Shown here piece after piece: positions 32,045 to 40,567 of a DNA stretch of 64,000 nt. Origin of the DNA: Streptomyces toyocaensis (lineage in GTDB: Bacteria > Actinomycetota > Actinomycetes > Streptomycetales > Streptomycetaceae); NCBI RefSeq assembly GCF_000725125.1, contig NZ_JFCB01000031.1, positions 21,831 through 85,830 of the forward strand, read 5' to 3'. A program made the position numbers and the translations under genes. Under the pieces are notes generated by a model that saw nothing but the letters and a program-made list of their open reading frames with translations, was not told where the DNA came from and made no database searches. Within the stretch, counting starts at the first letter, position 1. Each line of letters starts with the position of its first letter.

Positions 32045-32932
32045 ATGAGGACCGCCGTGATCCGGTCGCAGGCACAGGTAGTCGACGGGCAGACCGAGGC
32101 CGGGACCGGAAACGGGCACCGGCGGGACGCGGTGGACGGGCGCACCGTCGCACCGCGCGACGCCAGGGAGCTGTCCCGCCAGTTCTTCCGTCGCATGGCG
32201 GAGCTCGAGGAGGGCACGCACGAGTACCAGTACGCGCGCAACACCCTCATCGAGATGAACATGTCCCTCGTACGGTTCGCGGCCGGCCGGTTCCGTGGCC
32301 GGGGCGACGACATGGACGACATCGTGCAGACCGGCATGATCGGCCTGATCAAGGCGATCGACCGGTTCGAACTGGCACGTGAGGTCGAGTTCACCTCCTT
32401 CGCGCTGCCGTACATCGTCGGTGAGATCAAGCGCTTCTTCCGTGACACCACGTGGGCCGTGCACGTGCCGCGCCGGCTCCAGGAGCTGCGTGTCGAGCTG
32501 GCCAAGGCCCGCGAGGAACTCGCCAGCCGGCTGGACCGCGACCCCACGGTCGCCGAGCTGGCCACGCTGATGAACATCACCGAGCGGCAGGTCGTCGAGG
32601 GACAGATCGCCGCGAACGGCTACAACTCCTCGTCGCTGGACGCCGCGCTCACCGGTGACGGCCCGGAGAACGGCGAATCGGTCCTCGCCGACTTCATCGG
32701 GGTCGAGGAGGAAGGGCTGCGGCTCGTCGAGGACTTCCACGCGCTCGCCCCGCTCATGGCGGAGCTCAGCGAGCGCGACCGGGAGATCATCCACCTGCGC
32801 TTCGTCGAGGAGGCCACCCAGGCGGAGATCGGTGAGCGTCTCGGCTGCTCGCAGATGCACGTGTCCCGTCTGATCAAGCGGATCATCGCCCGTCTGCGCG
32901 AGGGCATGCTGGGCGAGCTCGGCTGCGCCTGA
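32045..32932 (+). CDS. sigL: SigB/SigF-family sigma factor (SigL-like)
   Basis: A 295-residue group 3 sigma factor. Region 2 shows NMSLVRFAAGRF, DIVQTGMIGLIKAIDRFE and KRFFRDTTWAVHVPRRLQEL; region 4 ends in AEIGERLGCSQMHVSRLIKR. Next to popR and clpP4 and followed by a convergent HATPase gene, it has the same order as SigL in S. coelicolor as I recall. The promoter upstream is SigB-type, so it is either autoregulated or controlled by another SigB-family member. The ATG at 32045 follows GGAGAGG by three bases. Confidence 0.85.
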   Translation: MRTAVIRSQAQVVDGQTEAGTGNGHRRDAVDGRTVAPRDARELSRQFFRRMAELEEGTHEYQYARNTLIEMNMSLVRFAAGRFRGRGDDMDDIVQTGMIGLIKAIDRFELAREVEFTSFALPYIVGEIKRFFRDTTWAVHVPRRLQELRVELAKAREELASRLDRDPTVAELATLMNITERQVVEGQIAANGYNSSSLDAALTGDGPENGESVLADFIGVEEEGLRLVEDFHALAPLMAELSERDREIIHLRFVEEATQAEIGERLGCSQMHVSRLIKRIIARLREGMLGELGCA

Positions 32933-32956
32933 CCGGGTGGGGGACGCCGGTGCCGG

Positions 32957-33409
32957 TCAGCCGTCGAGGGCGATCACGGCACGCACGCACTTGCCGACCG
33001 GCACCCGTTCCACACCGACGTCACGGGCCAGCGCCCGGACGATCTCCAGACCGTGCCGGCCCACGCGCCCGGGGTCCCGGGGGAACACACGGGGCAGGGT
33101 GGCGCTGCTGTCGTAGACGGCCACGGTGACCGAGGTCTCCGTGCCCTCCAGCTCCAGGATGTACGGACCGTCGCTGTGCCGGTCCGCGTTCGTGACCAGT
33201 TCACTCACCACCAGGAGCACCGCGCCGTCCGTCCGCGCGTCGACGGCCGCGCACCACTCGGTCCTCAGCTGCCGCAGGAACTCCGCGGCGAAGGCCCGCG
33301 CGTCGGCGATGCATCCCGGCTCGCCGGTGAAGTGCGCCGCCCGCCGCAGCGGTTCCACGGGCACGTCGAAGCCAGTCGGTATCACTGCCCCGTCCAGGTG
33401 GTAGGTCAT
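32957..33409 (-). CDS. Anti-sigma-factor-type HATPase convergent with sigL
   Basis: A 150-residue GHKL ATPase-fold protein. The N-box lies at about residues 68-85 (AVLLVVSELVTNADRHSDG) and the G-box at about 115-125 (GRVGRHGLEIV). It fits RsbW-type anti-sigma factors or serine kinases and is most likely the partner of the SigL-like sigma factor, whose stop is 24 bases away on the opposite strand. The ATG at 33409 is used. Its own SigB-type promoter (33461-33485) would form a negative feedback loop on sigma-B-class activity. Confidence 0.8.
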   Translation of the reverse strand: MTYHLDGAVIPTGFDVPVEPLRRAAHFTGEPGCIADARAFAAEFLRQLRTEWCAAVDARTDGAVLLVVSELVTNADRHSDGPYILELEGTETSVTVAVYDSSATLPRVFPRDPGRVGRHGLEIVRALARDVGVERVPVGKCVRAVIALDG

Positions 33410-33460
33410 GCGTGTTCTCTCTGCGAGGCCGGGTCGGCCGGACGATCTCCACCAGTCCTG

Positions 33461-33485
33461 GTACCCCGAGTCCGCCCGCACAGTC
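33461..33485 (-). promoter_or_regulatory. SigB-type promoter of the anti-sigma gene
   Basis: Reading the minus strand, GACTG (33485-33481) and GGGTAC (33466-33461) are 14 bases apart, fitting GNNTN-N14-16-GGGTAC. The -10 is about 52 bases before the start at 33409. Together with the matching element before sigL, this suggests that both partners answer to SigB-class sigma factors. Confidence 0.55.
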
Positions 33486-33554
33486 CACTCCGATCCGTGT
33501 CCGCCCCGGCGCGTGGGGAACCCGCAGCCCGGGGGCCGGCTGGGAGGACGTGCC

Positions 33555-34139
33555 ATGAACGGACTGACGGGGGTGCGGAGCCTGACGACGCTGCCCGTGG
33601 TGACGCTGGGCGGCGACGCCCTCGCCCATGTCAGGGACACGGTTTTCGACACCTCGGCCGGGCGTATAGCGAGCTTCACGCTCACCGGCCGGACCCTGCT
33701 GTCGGGGCCCCTGCCGAGAGACCTGCCCTGGCCCGCGGTGCACTGTCTGGGCCCCCACGCCGTCATGGTCCGCGACGCGGGCGCGCTGTGCGACCTGCCC
33801 CCGTCGAGGGCGCACCGTGACGCCGTACGCGGGCGGCTGCTCGGGGCGCAGGTGCTCACCGACGACGGCGAGGCGGTGGGCACGGTGCTGGACGTACTGG
33901 TGGAGAGCGGCACCAGTGGCCGGCTCGCCGCCTTCCGCCTCGCCGCGAACCGTGAGCTGGTGCACGGCTCCCGGCACCGCCGGCACCGGGTGTACGTGCC
34001 CCGGGGCGAGGCCCTGAGGGTCACCGGCCGGGCCCTGGTGATCCCCTCCCACGCGCGGACGTACGTCACCGACGACCTGCCGGCCTTCGTGGCCCGCGTC
34101 GGCGAGCGACACGCCCGCGGGAGGGAGGTGGCGTCATGA
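33555..34139 (+). CDS. PRC-barrel domain protein (two barrels)
   Basis: The 194-residue protein has two PRC-barrel-like units (about residues 15-85 and 92-175), each with the pattern of beta-strands around GEAVGTVLDVLVESGTSGRL. PRC barrels are small domains found in ribosome-maturation and photosystem proteins and, in actinomycetes, in many stress-linked small proteins. The start has GGAGG nearby. Its stop overlaps the next PRC gene's ATG (34136-34139, ATGA), so they are cotranslated. Divergent from the anti-sigma gene, so it may share its SigB-type regulation. Confidence 0.75.
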   Translation: MNGLTGVRSLTTLPVVTLGGDALAHVRDTVFDTSAGRIASFTLTGRTLLSGPLPRDLPWPAVHCLGPHAVMVRDAGALCDLPPSRAHRDAVRGRLLGAQVLTDDGEAVGTVLDVLVESGTSGRLAAFRLAANRELVHGSRHRRHRVYVPRGEALRVTGRALVIPSHARTYVTDDLPAFVARVGERHARGREVAS

Positions 34140-34570
34140 TGCTGTTCTCACGGGTCCGGGGGCTGCCCGTCATGACGCCGGGTGACGCGAACCGTCTGGG
34201 CGAGGTGCGGGGGCTCACCGTCGACTCGGCGCCCTGGCGGGTCACATCCGTCCGGATGGCGCGCGGACGACTGCGCAGGGGGGCCGTGGTGCCGTGGAGC
34301 GCCCTGCGCGCGGCCGGTCCCGACATGCTGATCGTGCGCCCGGCCGGCGGCCCGGAGGAGGTAGCGGCCCATCACGAGCTGATCGGCAGCAGGGTGCTCA
34401 CGGAGTGCGGCGAGGAGCGCGGCACGGTGCTCGACGCGGCGTTCGATCCGGTCACCGCCCGCATCGAGGCGGTACTGACGACGCGCGGCGAGCTGCCGCC
34501 CGGGCGTCTGCTGGGTCTCGGCGACCACGCCCTGGTGATCCGCACCGGACGCGCGCACCACCAGGCGTAG
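34136..34570 (+). CDS. PRC-barrel domain protein
   Basis: A 144-residue protein. Two PRC-barrel-like halves are visible: RGLPVMTPGDANRLGEVRGL (about 8-27) and SRVLTECGEERGTVLDAAFD (about 84-103). No catalytic residues are expected. It overlaps the preceding PRC gene by four bases and is followed 59 bases later by a streptophobe protein. The pair resembles a duplicated scaffold; function unknown. Confidence 0.75.
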   Translation: MMLFSRVRGLPVMTPGDANRLGEVRGLTVDSAPWRVTSVRMARGRLRRGAVVPWSALRAAGPDMLIVRPAGGPEEVAAHHELIGSRVLTECGEERGTVLDAAFDPVTARIEAVLTTRGELPPGRLLGLGDHALVIRTGRAHHQA

Positions 34571-34629
34571 GACGACGCGTACGGACCTCCCGGCAGGCGC
34601 CGCCGACCCGGGCTGCTTAGCGTGCAGAG

Positions 34630-35895
34630 GTGAGCGCACCCACCTCCCCCGGTCCCGCGGCCGCCCGTCACGGCTGGGCGCAGGCCCTCGTCGCGGTCCT
34701 CTGCGGTCTGGCCGCCATGGGAGTGGTGGCGACCCTCGGACTGTGGGCGGCGGGGGCGGCGGACCTTCCGGGCGGTGCCTTCCCGCGGGTGGTCGCGGCG
34801 ACCGTGGTGACGGCCGTCGGTGGCACGGTGGACCTCTCCGGGGACGCCGGCGGGCTGGCCGGCACGGAGGGCGGCCTGGCGGTCATCCCGCTGTCCGTCA
34901 CGCTCACCGGGGCGCTCGTCGTCGGCTGGTGCTTTCTGCGTCCGCTGCGTCACCGGGCGGTCGCCGGAGCGCCCGAGCTGGCCGGGTGGGCCGCGAGGAC
35001 CGCCGCGCTCTGGCTGCTCGCGCTCCTCGGACTGGCGCTCGCCGCCCGATACAGCTTCGAGATCTCCCTCGGGGACGGTCCGCTGGGCGACCTGGGTGAG
35101 CTGTTCGGGTTCAGGCCGGTGGTCGGCTTCTCCGCCGATGTCCCGCTGACCCTGCTGATCGGCCTGCTGTGGCTGGCCGGGGTGCTGGTGGTCGCGCTGA
35201 CGGTGTCTCCCGTCGCGCCGCTGCCGGCCGGGCTGCTGCGTCCCCGGGCGTCGGCGCGTCCGGCGGCGCGGGCGATGGTGCGGCTGCTGCTCGCCGCGGT
35301 GGCCGTGGCTCTCGTCGTCGCGCTGGTCGCCGCCGCCACCCGGGGCCACCCGGTCGAGACGTTCGCCGTGATTCTGCTCGGGCTGCCCAACGTGGCCTGG
35401 CTGGCGCTGACGGTGGGGCTCGGTGCCACGTGGGACGGCAGGGTGGAGGGACCGTTCGGGCTGCCCATGCCGCATGTGCTCGACGAGGTGCTGCGCACGC
35501 CGGGCGTCTCCGAACTGAATCTGGGCGCACTCGTCGAGCGCGACGGCGGCGCGTGGTGGTGGCTGCTGGTGGGCGACGCGGTGCTGCTCCTGGCCGTCGC
35601 GTTCGTCGCCGCGCTGTCCCCGCCGGAGGTCCGGGTGTGGCGGCACGCCGTGCGCATGGCGGTGGCACTGGCGCTGACGGTGCTGATGATCTGTCTCATG
35701 GCCCGCGTCTCCGCGCGGGTCGGGCTGTCCGTGCTCGGCATCGGTGATCTGGGCGAGGGGCTCTCCGGGGAGGTGCTGCTGGAGCCCAGGCTGGGGAGCG
35801 CCCTGGGGCTGGCCCTGCTGTGGGGGCTGGTCACCGGTTTCGCGGGGGCGTCGGCGGCGCGCGCGGTGCGCCGGCGGGGCGCGGCGGGCCGCTGA
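34630..35895 (+). CDS. Streptophobe family membrane protein
   Basis: A 421-residue protein with about 10-11 hydrophobic helices, a hydrophilic N-terminus of 12 residues and glycine-rich loops (SGDAGGLAGTEGGLAVIPLS). This pattern, with a large conserved loop (about residues 255-300), matches the Streptomyces-specific streptophobe family. Function unknown. The start is GTG at 34630. It precedes the convergent small gene ending at 35917. Confidence 0.8.
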   Translation: MSAPTSPGPAAARHGWAQALVAVLCGLAAMGVVATLGLWAAGAADLPGGAFPRVVAATVVTAVGGTVDLSGDAGGLAGTEGGLAVIPLSVTLTGALVVGWCFLRPLRHRAVAGAPELAGWAARTAALWLLALLGLALAARYSFEISLGDGPLGDLGELFGFRPVVGFSADVPLTLLIGLLWLAGVLVVALTVSPVAPLPAGLLRPRASARPAARAMVRLLLAAVAVALVVALVAAATRGHPVETFAVILLGLPNVAWLALTVGLGATWDGRVEGPFGLPMPHVLDEVLRTPGVSELNLGALVERDGGAWWWLLVGDAVLLLAVAFVAALSPPEVRVWRHAVRMAVALALTVLMICLMARVSARVGLSVLGIGDLGEGLSGEVLLEPRLGSALGLALLWGLVTGFAGASAARAVRRRGAAGR

Positions 35896-35916
35896 CCCGG
35901 CCGGGGCCGGGCCCGG

Positions 35917-36327
35917 TCAGGCGACCGGGACGCCGAGCACGCGGGCGGCGCGCTGCATGCGCAGGGCGTCCACCGACTCGGCCAGCAGTTCGTACTCGGT
36001 GGTGTCGTCGCCGGTGGCGACGCGCACCATCCGTCCGGCGGCGAGCGCCTCGGCCACCTCCTCCTGCCGGCCGACGTCGCCGCACCAGGCGCGCAGCACG
36101 GTGGGTACGTCGGGCACGCCGTCGGGGACGGGGACGAGCGCGCCCGCTGGTAAGTGCTCGGCGTCGGGCCGCGGGTCGAGCCGCTCGGCGATCCAGGAGG
36201 CGCGGTCGCGCAGCCACCACAGGGCGAGGGCGAGTGTGGGCGCCCGGTAGGTGCCCAGGGGTACGCCGATGCGCCGGCCGTCGCAGACCCCGTACGCCGT
36301 GACGTGGCACAGGAATTCGTCGTGCAC
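35917..36327 (-). CDS. Hypothetical protein (136 aa)
   Basis: No domain is recognised. The protein is soluble, acidic in its second half, and contains HDEFLCHVTAYGVCDGRRIG at the N-terminus and GRMVRVATGDDTTEYELLAE later, suggesting a small alpha/beta fold. It converges on the streptophobe gene (21 bases apart). The ATG at 36327 is used; upstream lies a large region with no intact gene. Confidence 0.6.
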   Translation of the reverse strand: MHDEFLCHVTAYGVCDGRRIGVPLGTYRAPTLALALWWLRDRASWIAERLDPRPDAEHLPAGALVPVPDGVPDVPTVLRAWCGDVGRQEEVAEALAAGRMVRVATGDDTTEYELLAESVDALRMQRAARVLGVPVA

Positions 36328-36922
36328 GTTCCCTCCCCCGCTGCGTTGCGTGCCTGCCGGTGCGGGCCGGCTGCCCGCCCCGTGGGCTCGCGTGCTGTGC
36401 GTGAGGGCGCCGTCGCGCGGTGTGAAGCGCTCTCGCTGTCGAGTATGTTCACCGCTGAAACACTGTCACCATGTGTTTCCGGCCAGTCTCCTGGCATATT
36501 CACGGCGGCTGGTGGCCGAAACGGCGCGGAGGGCCGCGGACCCGGCGTCCACCTGAAGACACGACCGCACGGGGGGCATCGTGACCAGCCGCGCCCATGA
36601 CCACGACGCCGCGTCGCCGCCCGCCGCCTCGGGGCCTGGAACGCCGACGGTGGCCACGCCCGCGCACCAGGAGGCCGCCGGGCTCTGTCCGCGGACGGGC
36701 GGTACACCGACCGCTGTCCGACGCCACCGGCCACGAGGCGGTCACGGCGGTGATCGGCTCGGCGCGGACGCTTCTCGCGGGAGCCGGTGAACAAGGAGGA
36801 CGGCTCGGCTCCCGTGGCCGGATCGGACGTGGTCACGCTGGATGCCGGGAGCCGGATCCGCGCCGGCTACGGCTTCCCGGACCGGGTGCCCCGGGGGTCG
36901 TGACCCCGGTCCGCCGGCGCCG
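36328..36922. other. 595-bp region with no intact gene
   Basis: The left part (36328-36580) holds a promoter-like AT dip around 36437-36500 and the inverted repeat at 36457-36479. The right part (36581-36901) is coding-like in more than one frame: one frame reads SDATGHEAVTAVIGSARTLL near 36715, another reads VVTLDAGSRIRAGYGFPDR and stops at 36901. I cannot assign these to a family; a decayed regulated gene is the simplest explanation. Confidence 0.4.
36457..36479. repeat. GAAACAC/GTGTTTC inverted repeat (operator-like)
   Basis: Seven-base perfect arms GAAACAC (36457-36463) and GTGTTTC (36473-36479) around nine bases, in a locally AT-rich stretch. It has the size of a homodimeric repressor site and may have served the lost gene to its right. 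Confidence 0.5.
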
Positions 36923-37915
36923 CTAGCCCTTCGCGGCCGCGTCGATGCGCTCGAGCTCGTCCTCGGTGAAGTCCAGGTTGCGCGTGGCGGCCACGCTGTC
37001 CTCCAGTTGCCGCGGGCTGCTGGCGCCGACCAGGGCGGAGGTCAGGCGGCCGCCGCGCAGCACCCAGGACAGCGCCATCTGAGCGAGGCTCTGGCCGCGC
37101 GAGGCGGCGATCTCGTTGAGCGCGCGCAGCCGGCCCACCAGCTCCCCGGTGAGGGCGTCGGTGTGGAGGAAAGGGCTGTCGCTCGCCGCCCGGGAGTCCT
37201 CGGGGATGCCGTCGAGGTAGCGGCCGGTGAGCAGGCCCTGCTCCAGCGGGGAGTAGGCGATGGAGCCGATCCGGAGCTCGTCCAGGGTGTCCATCAGGCC
37301 CTCGTCCTCCGGGCGGCGGTCGAGCATCGAGTAGCGCGGCTGGTTGATCAGCAGCGGGGTGCCCAGCTCGCCCAGGATGCGGGCGGCCTCGCGGGTCTGC
37401 TCCGCCGAGTAGTTGGAGACCCCGACGTACAGCGCCTTGCCCTGCTGCACGGCGGTGTGCAGGGCACCCATCGTCTCCTCCAGCGGGGTCCGGGGGTCGA
37501 AGCGGTGCGAGTAGAAGATGTCCACGTAGTCCAGGCCCGTCCGGCTCAGGCTCTGGTCCAGCGAGGACAGCAGGTACTTGCGCGAGCCCCATTCCCCGTA
37601 CGGGCCCGGCCACATCAGGTAGCCGGCCTTGGTGGAGATCACCAGCTCGTCGCGGTAGCGCGCGAAGTCCGTCGTCAGCGCCTCGCCGAAGGCCGACTCC
37701 GCAGCGCCGGGCGGCGGCCCGTAATTGTTGGCGAGGTCGAAGTGCGTGATGCCCAGGTCGAAGGCGCGGCGCAGGATGGCGCGCTGGGTCTCGGCCGGAC
37801 GGTCGGGTCCGAAGTTGTGCCACAGGCCGAGCGAGAGCGCGGGGAGCTGCAGGCCGCTGCGTCCGGTGCGCCGGTAGGGCATGTCCGCATAACGGTCGGG
37901 GTGTGCGGTGTACAA
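36923..37915 (-). CDS. Aldo/keto reductase, L-glyceraldehyde-3-P reductase type (YghZ-like)
   Basis: A 330-residue TIM-barrel reductase closely like E. coli YghZ (Gpr), which reduces L-glyceraldehyde 3-phosphate and methylglyoxal. Visible: SLGLWHNFGPDRPAETQRAI, HFDLANNYGPPPG (Asp/Tyr), STKAGYLMWPGPYG and YSHRFDPRTP. I place the start at TTG 37915, not ATG 37882, because the extra residues YTAHPDRYADM align with the YghZ N-terminus and GGAG lies five bases upstream. It is divergent from a LysR gene (126 bases) that probably regulates it. Confidence 0.85.
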   Translation of the reverse strand: MYTAHPDRYADMPYRRTGRSGLQLPALSLGLWHNFGPDRPAETQRAILRRAFDLGITHFDLANNYGPPPGAAESAFGEALTTDFARYRDELVISTKAGYLMWPGPYGEWGSRKYLLSSLDQSLSRTGLDYVDIFYSHRFDPRTPLEETMGALHTAVQQGKALYVGVSNYSAEQTREAARILGELGTPLLINQPRYSMLDRRPEDEGLMDTLDELRIGSIAYSPLEQGLLTGRYLDGIPEDSRAASDSPFLHTDALTGELVGRLRALNEIAASRGQSLAQMALSWVLRGGRLTSALVGASSPRQLEDSVAATRNLDFTEDELERIDAAAKG

Positions 37916-38041
37916 CGCGACTCCAGGGGGTTGGCACACGTCTGGGCGGTTCCGTCGAACCGCCGCTCCACTCTGCCGTGACCTGCGCACAGTGGTCCAA
38001 CAGAAGAATCCGATGGAAATCAGCGGATACGCTTCTGAATC

Positions 38042-38926
38042 ATGGAACTGCGTCACCTCCAGCACTTCGTCGCCGTCGCCGAGGACCAGCACTTCACCCG
38101 CGCGGCGGAACGGCTGATGGTCTCCCAGTCGGGCCTGTCCGCGTCCATCCGCGCGCTGGAGCGCGAGCTGCAGACGCCGCTGTTCGTCCGGACGACCCGC
38201 CGGGTGACCCTGACCGAGGCCGGACGGGCGCTGCTCGCGGAGGCGGAGCGGATCCTGGCGCAGGTGCGGGCGGCGCACGAGGCGGTGGCCGCGGTGCAGG
38301 GCGTGCTGCGCGGCACCCTCGCGCTGGGCACCGAGCAGTGCATCGCCGGGGTGAACGTGGCGCGGCTGCTCGCCACGTTCCGTCGGCTCCACCCGGACGT
38401 GGAGATCCGGCTGCGGCAGTGGGGCTCGGCCGCGCTGGCAGAGGAGGTCGCGGCGGGCCGGCTGGACCTGGCCTTCGCCTACCGGACCGGGGCGGACCCG
38501 GAGCACCTGCGCTCCGTGCCGCTGACCGGCGAGCCGATGACCGCGCTCTGCCACCCGGACCACCGGCTCGCTCGGGCCGGGGCGCCGCTCACGCCGCACG
38601 ACCTGGCGGACGAGGTCTTCGTCGACTTCCACCCCGACTGGGGCCCGCGTCGCGCCACCGACGCCGCCTTCACCGCCGCGGGTGTGCGGCGCACGGTGGC
38701 GCTTGAGGTGAACGACGTCCACAGCCTGCTCGACCTGGTCGACGAGAACCTGGGCGTTGCCGTCGTGCCGCGGCACTTCCGGCACAAGCGCGAGGCGCTC
38801 ACCGCGCTCCTGCTGAAGGGTACGGGGGAGGCGGCGTACGAGACGGTCGCCCTGGTGCCGTCACCGCGGGCGGCCAGTCCGGCGGCGCGGGCGCTGATGG
38901 CCCTGTTGCCCGACGGGGGCGCGTGA
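38042..38926 (+). CDS. LysR family transcriptional regulator
   Basis: A 294-residue LysR protein: winged helix-turn-helix at residues 2-60 (MELRHLQHFVAVAEDQHFTR, then RLMVSQSGLSASI) and a periplasmic-binding-fold effector domain (about 90-290). It is divergent from the YghZ-like reductase gene, and most likely controls it and itself, sensing an aldehyde or related metabolite. The ATG at 38042 is standard. Confidence 0.9.
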   Translation: MELRHLQHFVAVAEDQHFTRAAERLMVSQSGLSASIRALERELQTPLFVRTTRRVTLTEAGRALLAEAERILAQVRAAHEAVAAVQGVLRGTLALGTEQCIAGVNVARLLATFRRLHPDVEIRLRQWGSAALAEEVAAGRLDLAFAYRTGADPEHLRSVPLTGEPMTALCHPDHRLARAGAPLTPHDLADEVFVDFHPDWGPRRATDAAFTAAGVRRTVALEVNDVHSLLDLVDENLGVAVVPRHFRHKREALTALLLKGTGEAAYETVALVPSPRAASPAARALMALLPDGGA

Positions 38927-38953
38927 GGCGCACGGATGCGCGAGGGTGGACCC

Positions 38954-39469
38954 ATGCATGCCAAGGACATCCTCATCGACGGCTTCGGCCGCATCCGCGA
39001 AGAAGTCCACGCCGCCGTCGAGGGCCTCGGCGCCGACGGGCTGAACGCCCGTCCGCGCCCCGACGCGAACTCCGTCGCCTGGCTGGTCTGGCACCTGACC
39101 CGGATCCAGGACGACCACGTCGCGGACGCCTTCGGCCTCGACCAGGTCTGGCTCTCCGGGGGCTGGGAGAAACGCCTCGGGTTCGGCCTGCCGCGCCACG
39201 ACACCGGGTACGGCCACACCCCGGCGAAGGTCGCCAAGGTGCGGGTCGACTCCGGCGACCTGCTGACCGGCTATTACGACGCGGTGCACGAGCAGACACT
39301 CGGGGCCCTGCGCACGCTGGCCGCCAAGGATCTGGAGCGGATCGTCGACGAGCGCTGGGACCCTCCGGTGACCCTCGGCGTACGGCTGGTCAGCGTCCTG
39401 TCCGACGATCTGCAGCACGCCGGGCAGGCCGCCTACGCACGGGGGCTGGTGCGCAGCGCCGCGTCGTAG
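38954..39469 (+). CDS. DinB-family / mycothiol-transferase-like protein
   Basis: A 171-residue four-helix protein of the DinB/DUF664 group: MHAKDILIDGFGRIREEVH at the N-terminus, SVAWLVWHLTRIQDDHVADA (His ligand) near residue 40 and a late SDDLQHAGQAAYARG (His) motif, matching the metal-binding three-histidine pattern. Actinobacterial members often act as mycothiol-dependent transferases. The ATG at 38954 follows GAGGGTGGA; an in-frame ATG at 38936 is less likely. Its 3' end overlaps the convergent adenosine deaminase gene by 37 bases. Confidence 0.85.
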   Translation: MHAKDILIDGFGRIREEVHAAVEGLGADGLNARPRPDANSVAWLVWHLTRIQDDHVADAFGLDQVWLSGGWEKRLGFGLPRHDTGYGHTPAKVAKVRVDSGDLLTGYYDAVHEQTLGALRTLAAKDLERIVDERWDPPVTLGVRLVSVLSDDLQHAGQAAYARGLVRSAAS

Positions 39470-40521
39470 CCGGGCAGGACCACGTCCCGCAGGAGGGCGT
39501 TGCGCTCGTCGAAGGGCAGGAACGCGCTCTTCACGGCGTTCACCGTGACCGTGCGCAGGTCGTCGACGGTCCAGCCGGCCTGCTCGACCAGCAGGGACAT
39601 CTCCCGGGTCATGGTGGTGCCCGAGACCAGGCGGTTGTCGGTGTTGAGGGTGACGCGGAAGCCGAGGTCCTTCATCGCGGTGATCGGGTGCCCGGCGATC
39701 GAGGTCGCGGCGCCGGTCTGGAGGTTGGACGTGGGGCACATCTCCAGGGCGATCCGGCGGTCGCGCACCCAGCCGGCGAGGCGGCCGAGCTTGCCGCCCA
39801 CGATGTCCTCGGTCAGGCGCACCCCGTGCCCGATGCGCTGGGCGCCGCACACCTGGAGGGCCTGGTGGATGCTGGGCAGTCCGTGGGCCTCACCGGCGTG
39901 GATGGTGAACGGCACGTTCTCGCGGCGCAGCTGCTCGAAGGCGGCGAGGTGGTCGGCGGGCGGGAAGCCGTCCTCGGCGCCGGCGATGTCGAAGCCGACG
40001 ACCCCGGCGTCCCGGAAGGCGACGGCCAGGTCGGCGGCCTCGCGTACCCGGTCGAACATCCGCATGCCGCACAGCAGCGTGCCGACGCGGACGGGCGTCC
40101 CGGCGGCGGCCGCCTTGGCCATGCCGGCGGCGAGCCCCTCCTGGACGGTCTCGACGACCTCGCTCATCGTCAGGCCGCCCCGGGTGTTCAGCTCGGGGGC
40201 GTAGCGCACCTCGCCGTAGACGACGCCGTCGGCGGCGAGGTCGAGCACGTACTCCTCGGCCGTCCGCAGCAGGCCCTCGCGGGTCTGCATCACGGCGAGG
40301 GTGTGCTCGAAGGTGGCTATGTAGCGGACCAGGTCCCCGGAGTTCGCGGCCTCGACGTACCAGGCGGCGAGTTCGTCGGGGTCGGTGGTGGGCAGGGTGT
40401 GACCGGCCGCCGCCGCGAGTTCCACCACGGTGGCGGGGCGCAGACCGCCGTCGAGGTGGTCGTGCAGGACGGCTTTGGGCAGGCTGCGGATCAGGGCGTT
40501 GTCTACGCGCGTAGTATTCAT
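39433..40521 (-). CDS. add: Adenosine deaminase
   Basis: A 362-residue metal-dependent hydrolase of the purine salvage pathway, converting adenosine to inosine. The zinc ligands are in LHDHLDGGLRP (about residue 20), the catalytic HAGEAHG near 215, the IGHGVRL histidine and LNTDNR (Asp pair) near 300. All catalytic residues are present. The ATG at 40521 follows GGAAGG. The gene is alone on this strand before the VOC gene and overlaps the DinB gene end (39433-39469). Confidence 0.9.
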   Translation of the reverse strand: MNTTRVDNALIRSLPKAVLHDHLDGGLRPATVVELAAAAGHTLPTTDPDELAAWYVEAANSGDLVRYIATFEHTLAVMQTREGLLRTAEEYVLDLAADGVVYGEVRYAPELNTRGGLTMSEVVETVQEGLAAGMAKAAAAGTPVRVGTLLCGMRMFDRVREAADLAVAFRDAGVVGFDIAGAEDGFPPADHLAAFEQLRRENVPFTIHAGEAHGLPSIHQALQVCGAQRIGHGVRLTEDIVGGKLGRLAGWVRDRRIALEMCPTSNLQTGAATSIAGHPITAMKDLGFRVTLNTDNRLVSGTTMTREMSLLVEQAGWTVDDLRTVTVNAVKSAFLPFDERNALLRDVVLPGYDAALRTSPRA

Positions 40522-40567
40522 GGCGGGGCCTTCCATCGATCAGGCGGTTCGAAGCGGCGGGAGGGGG

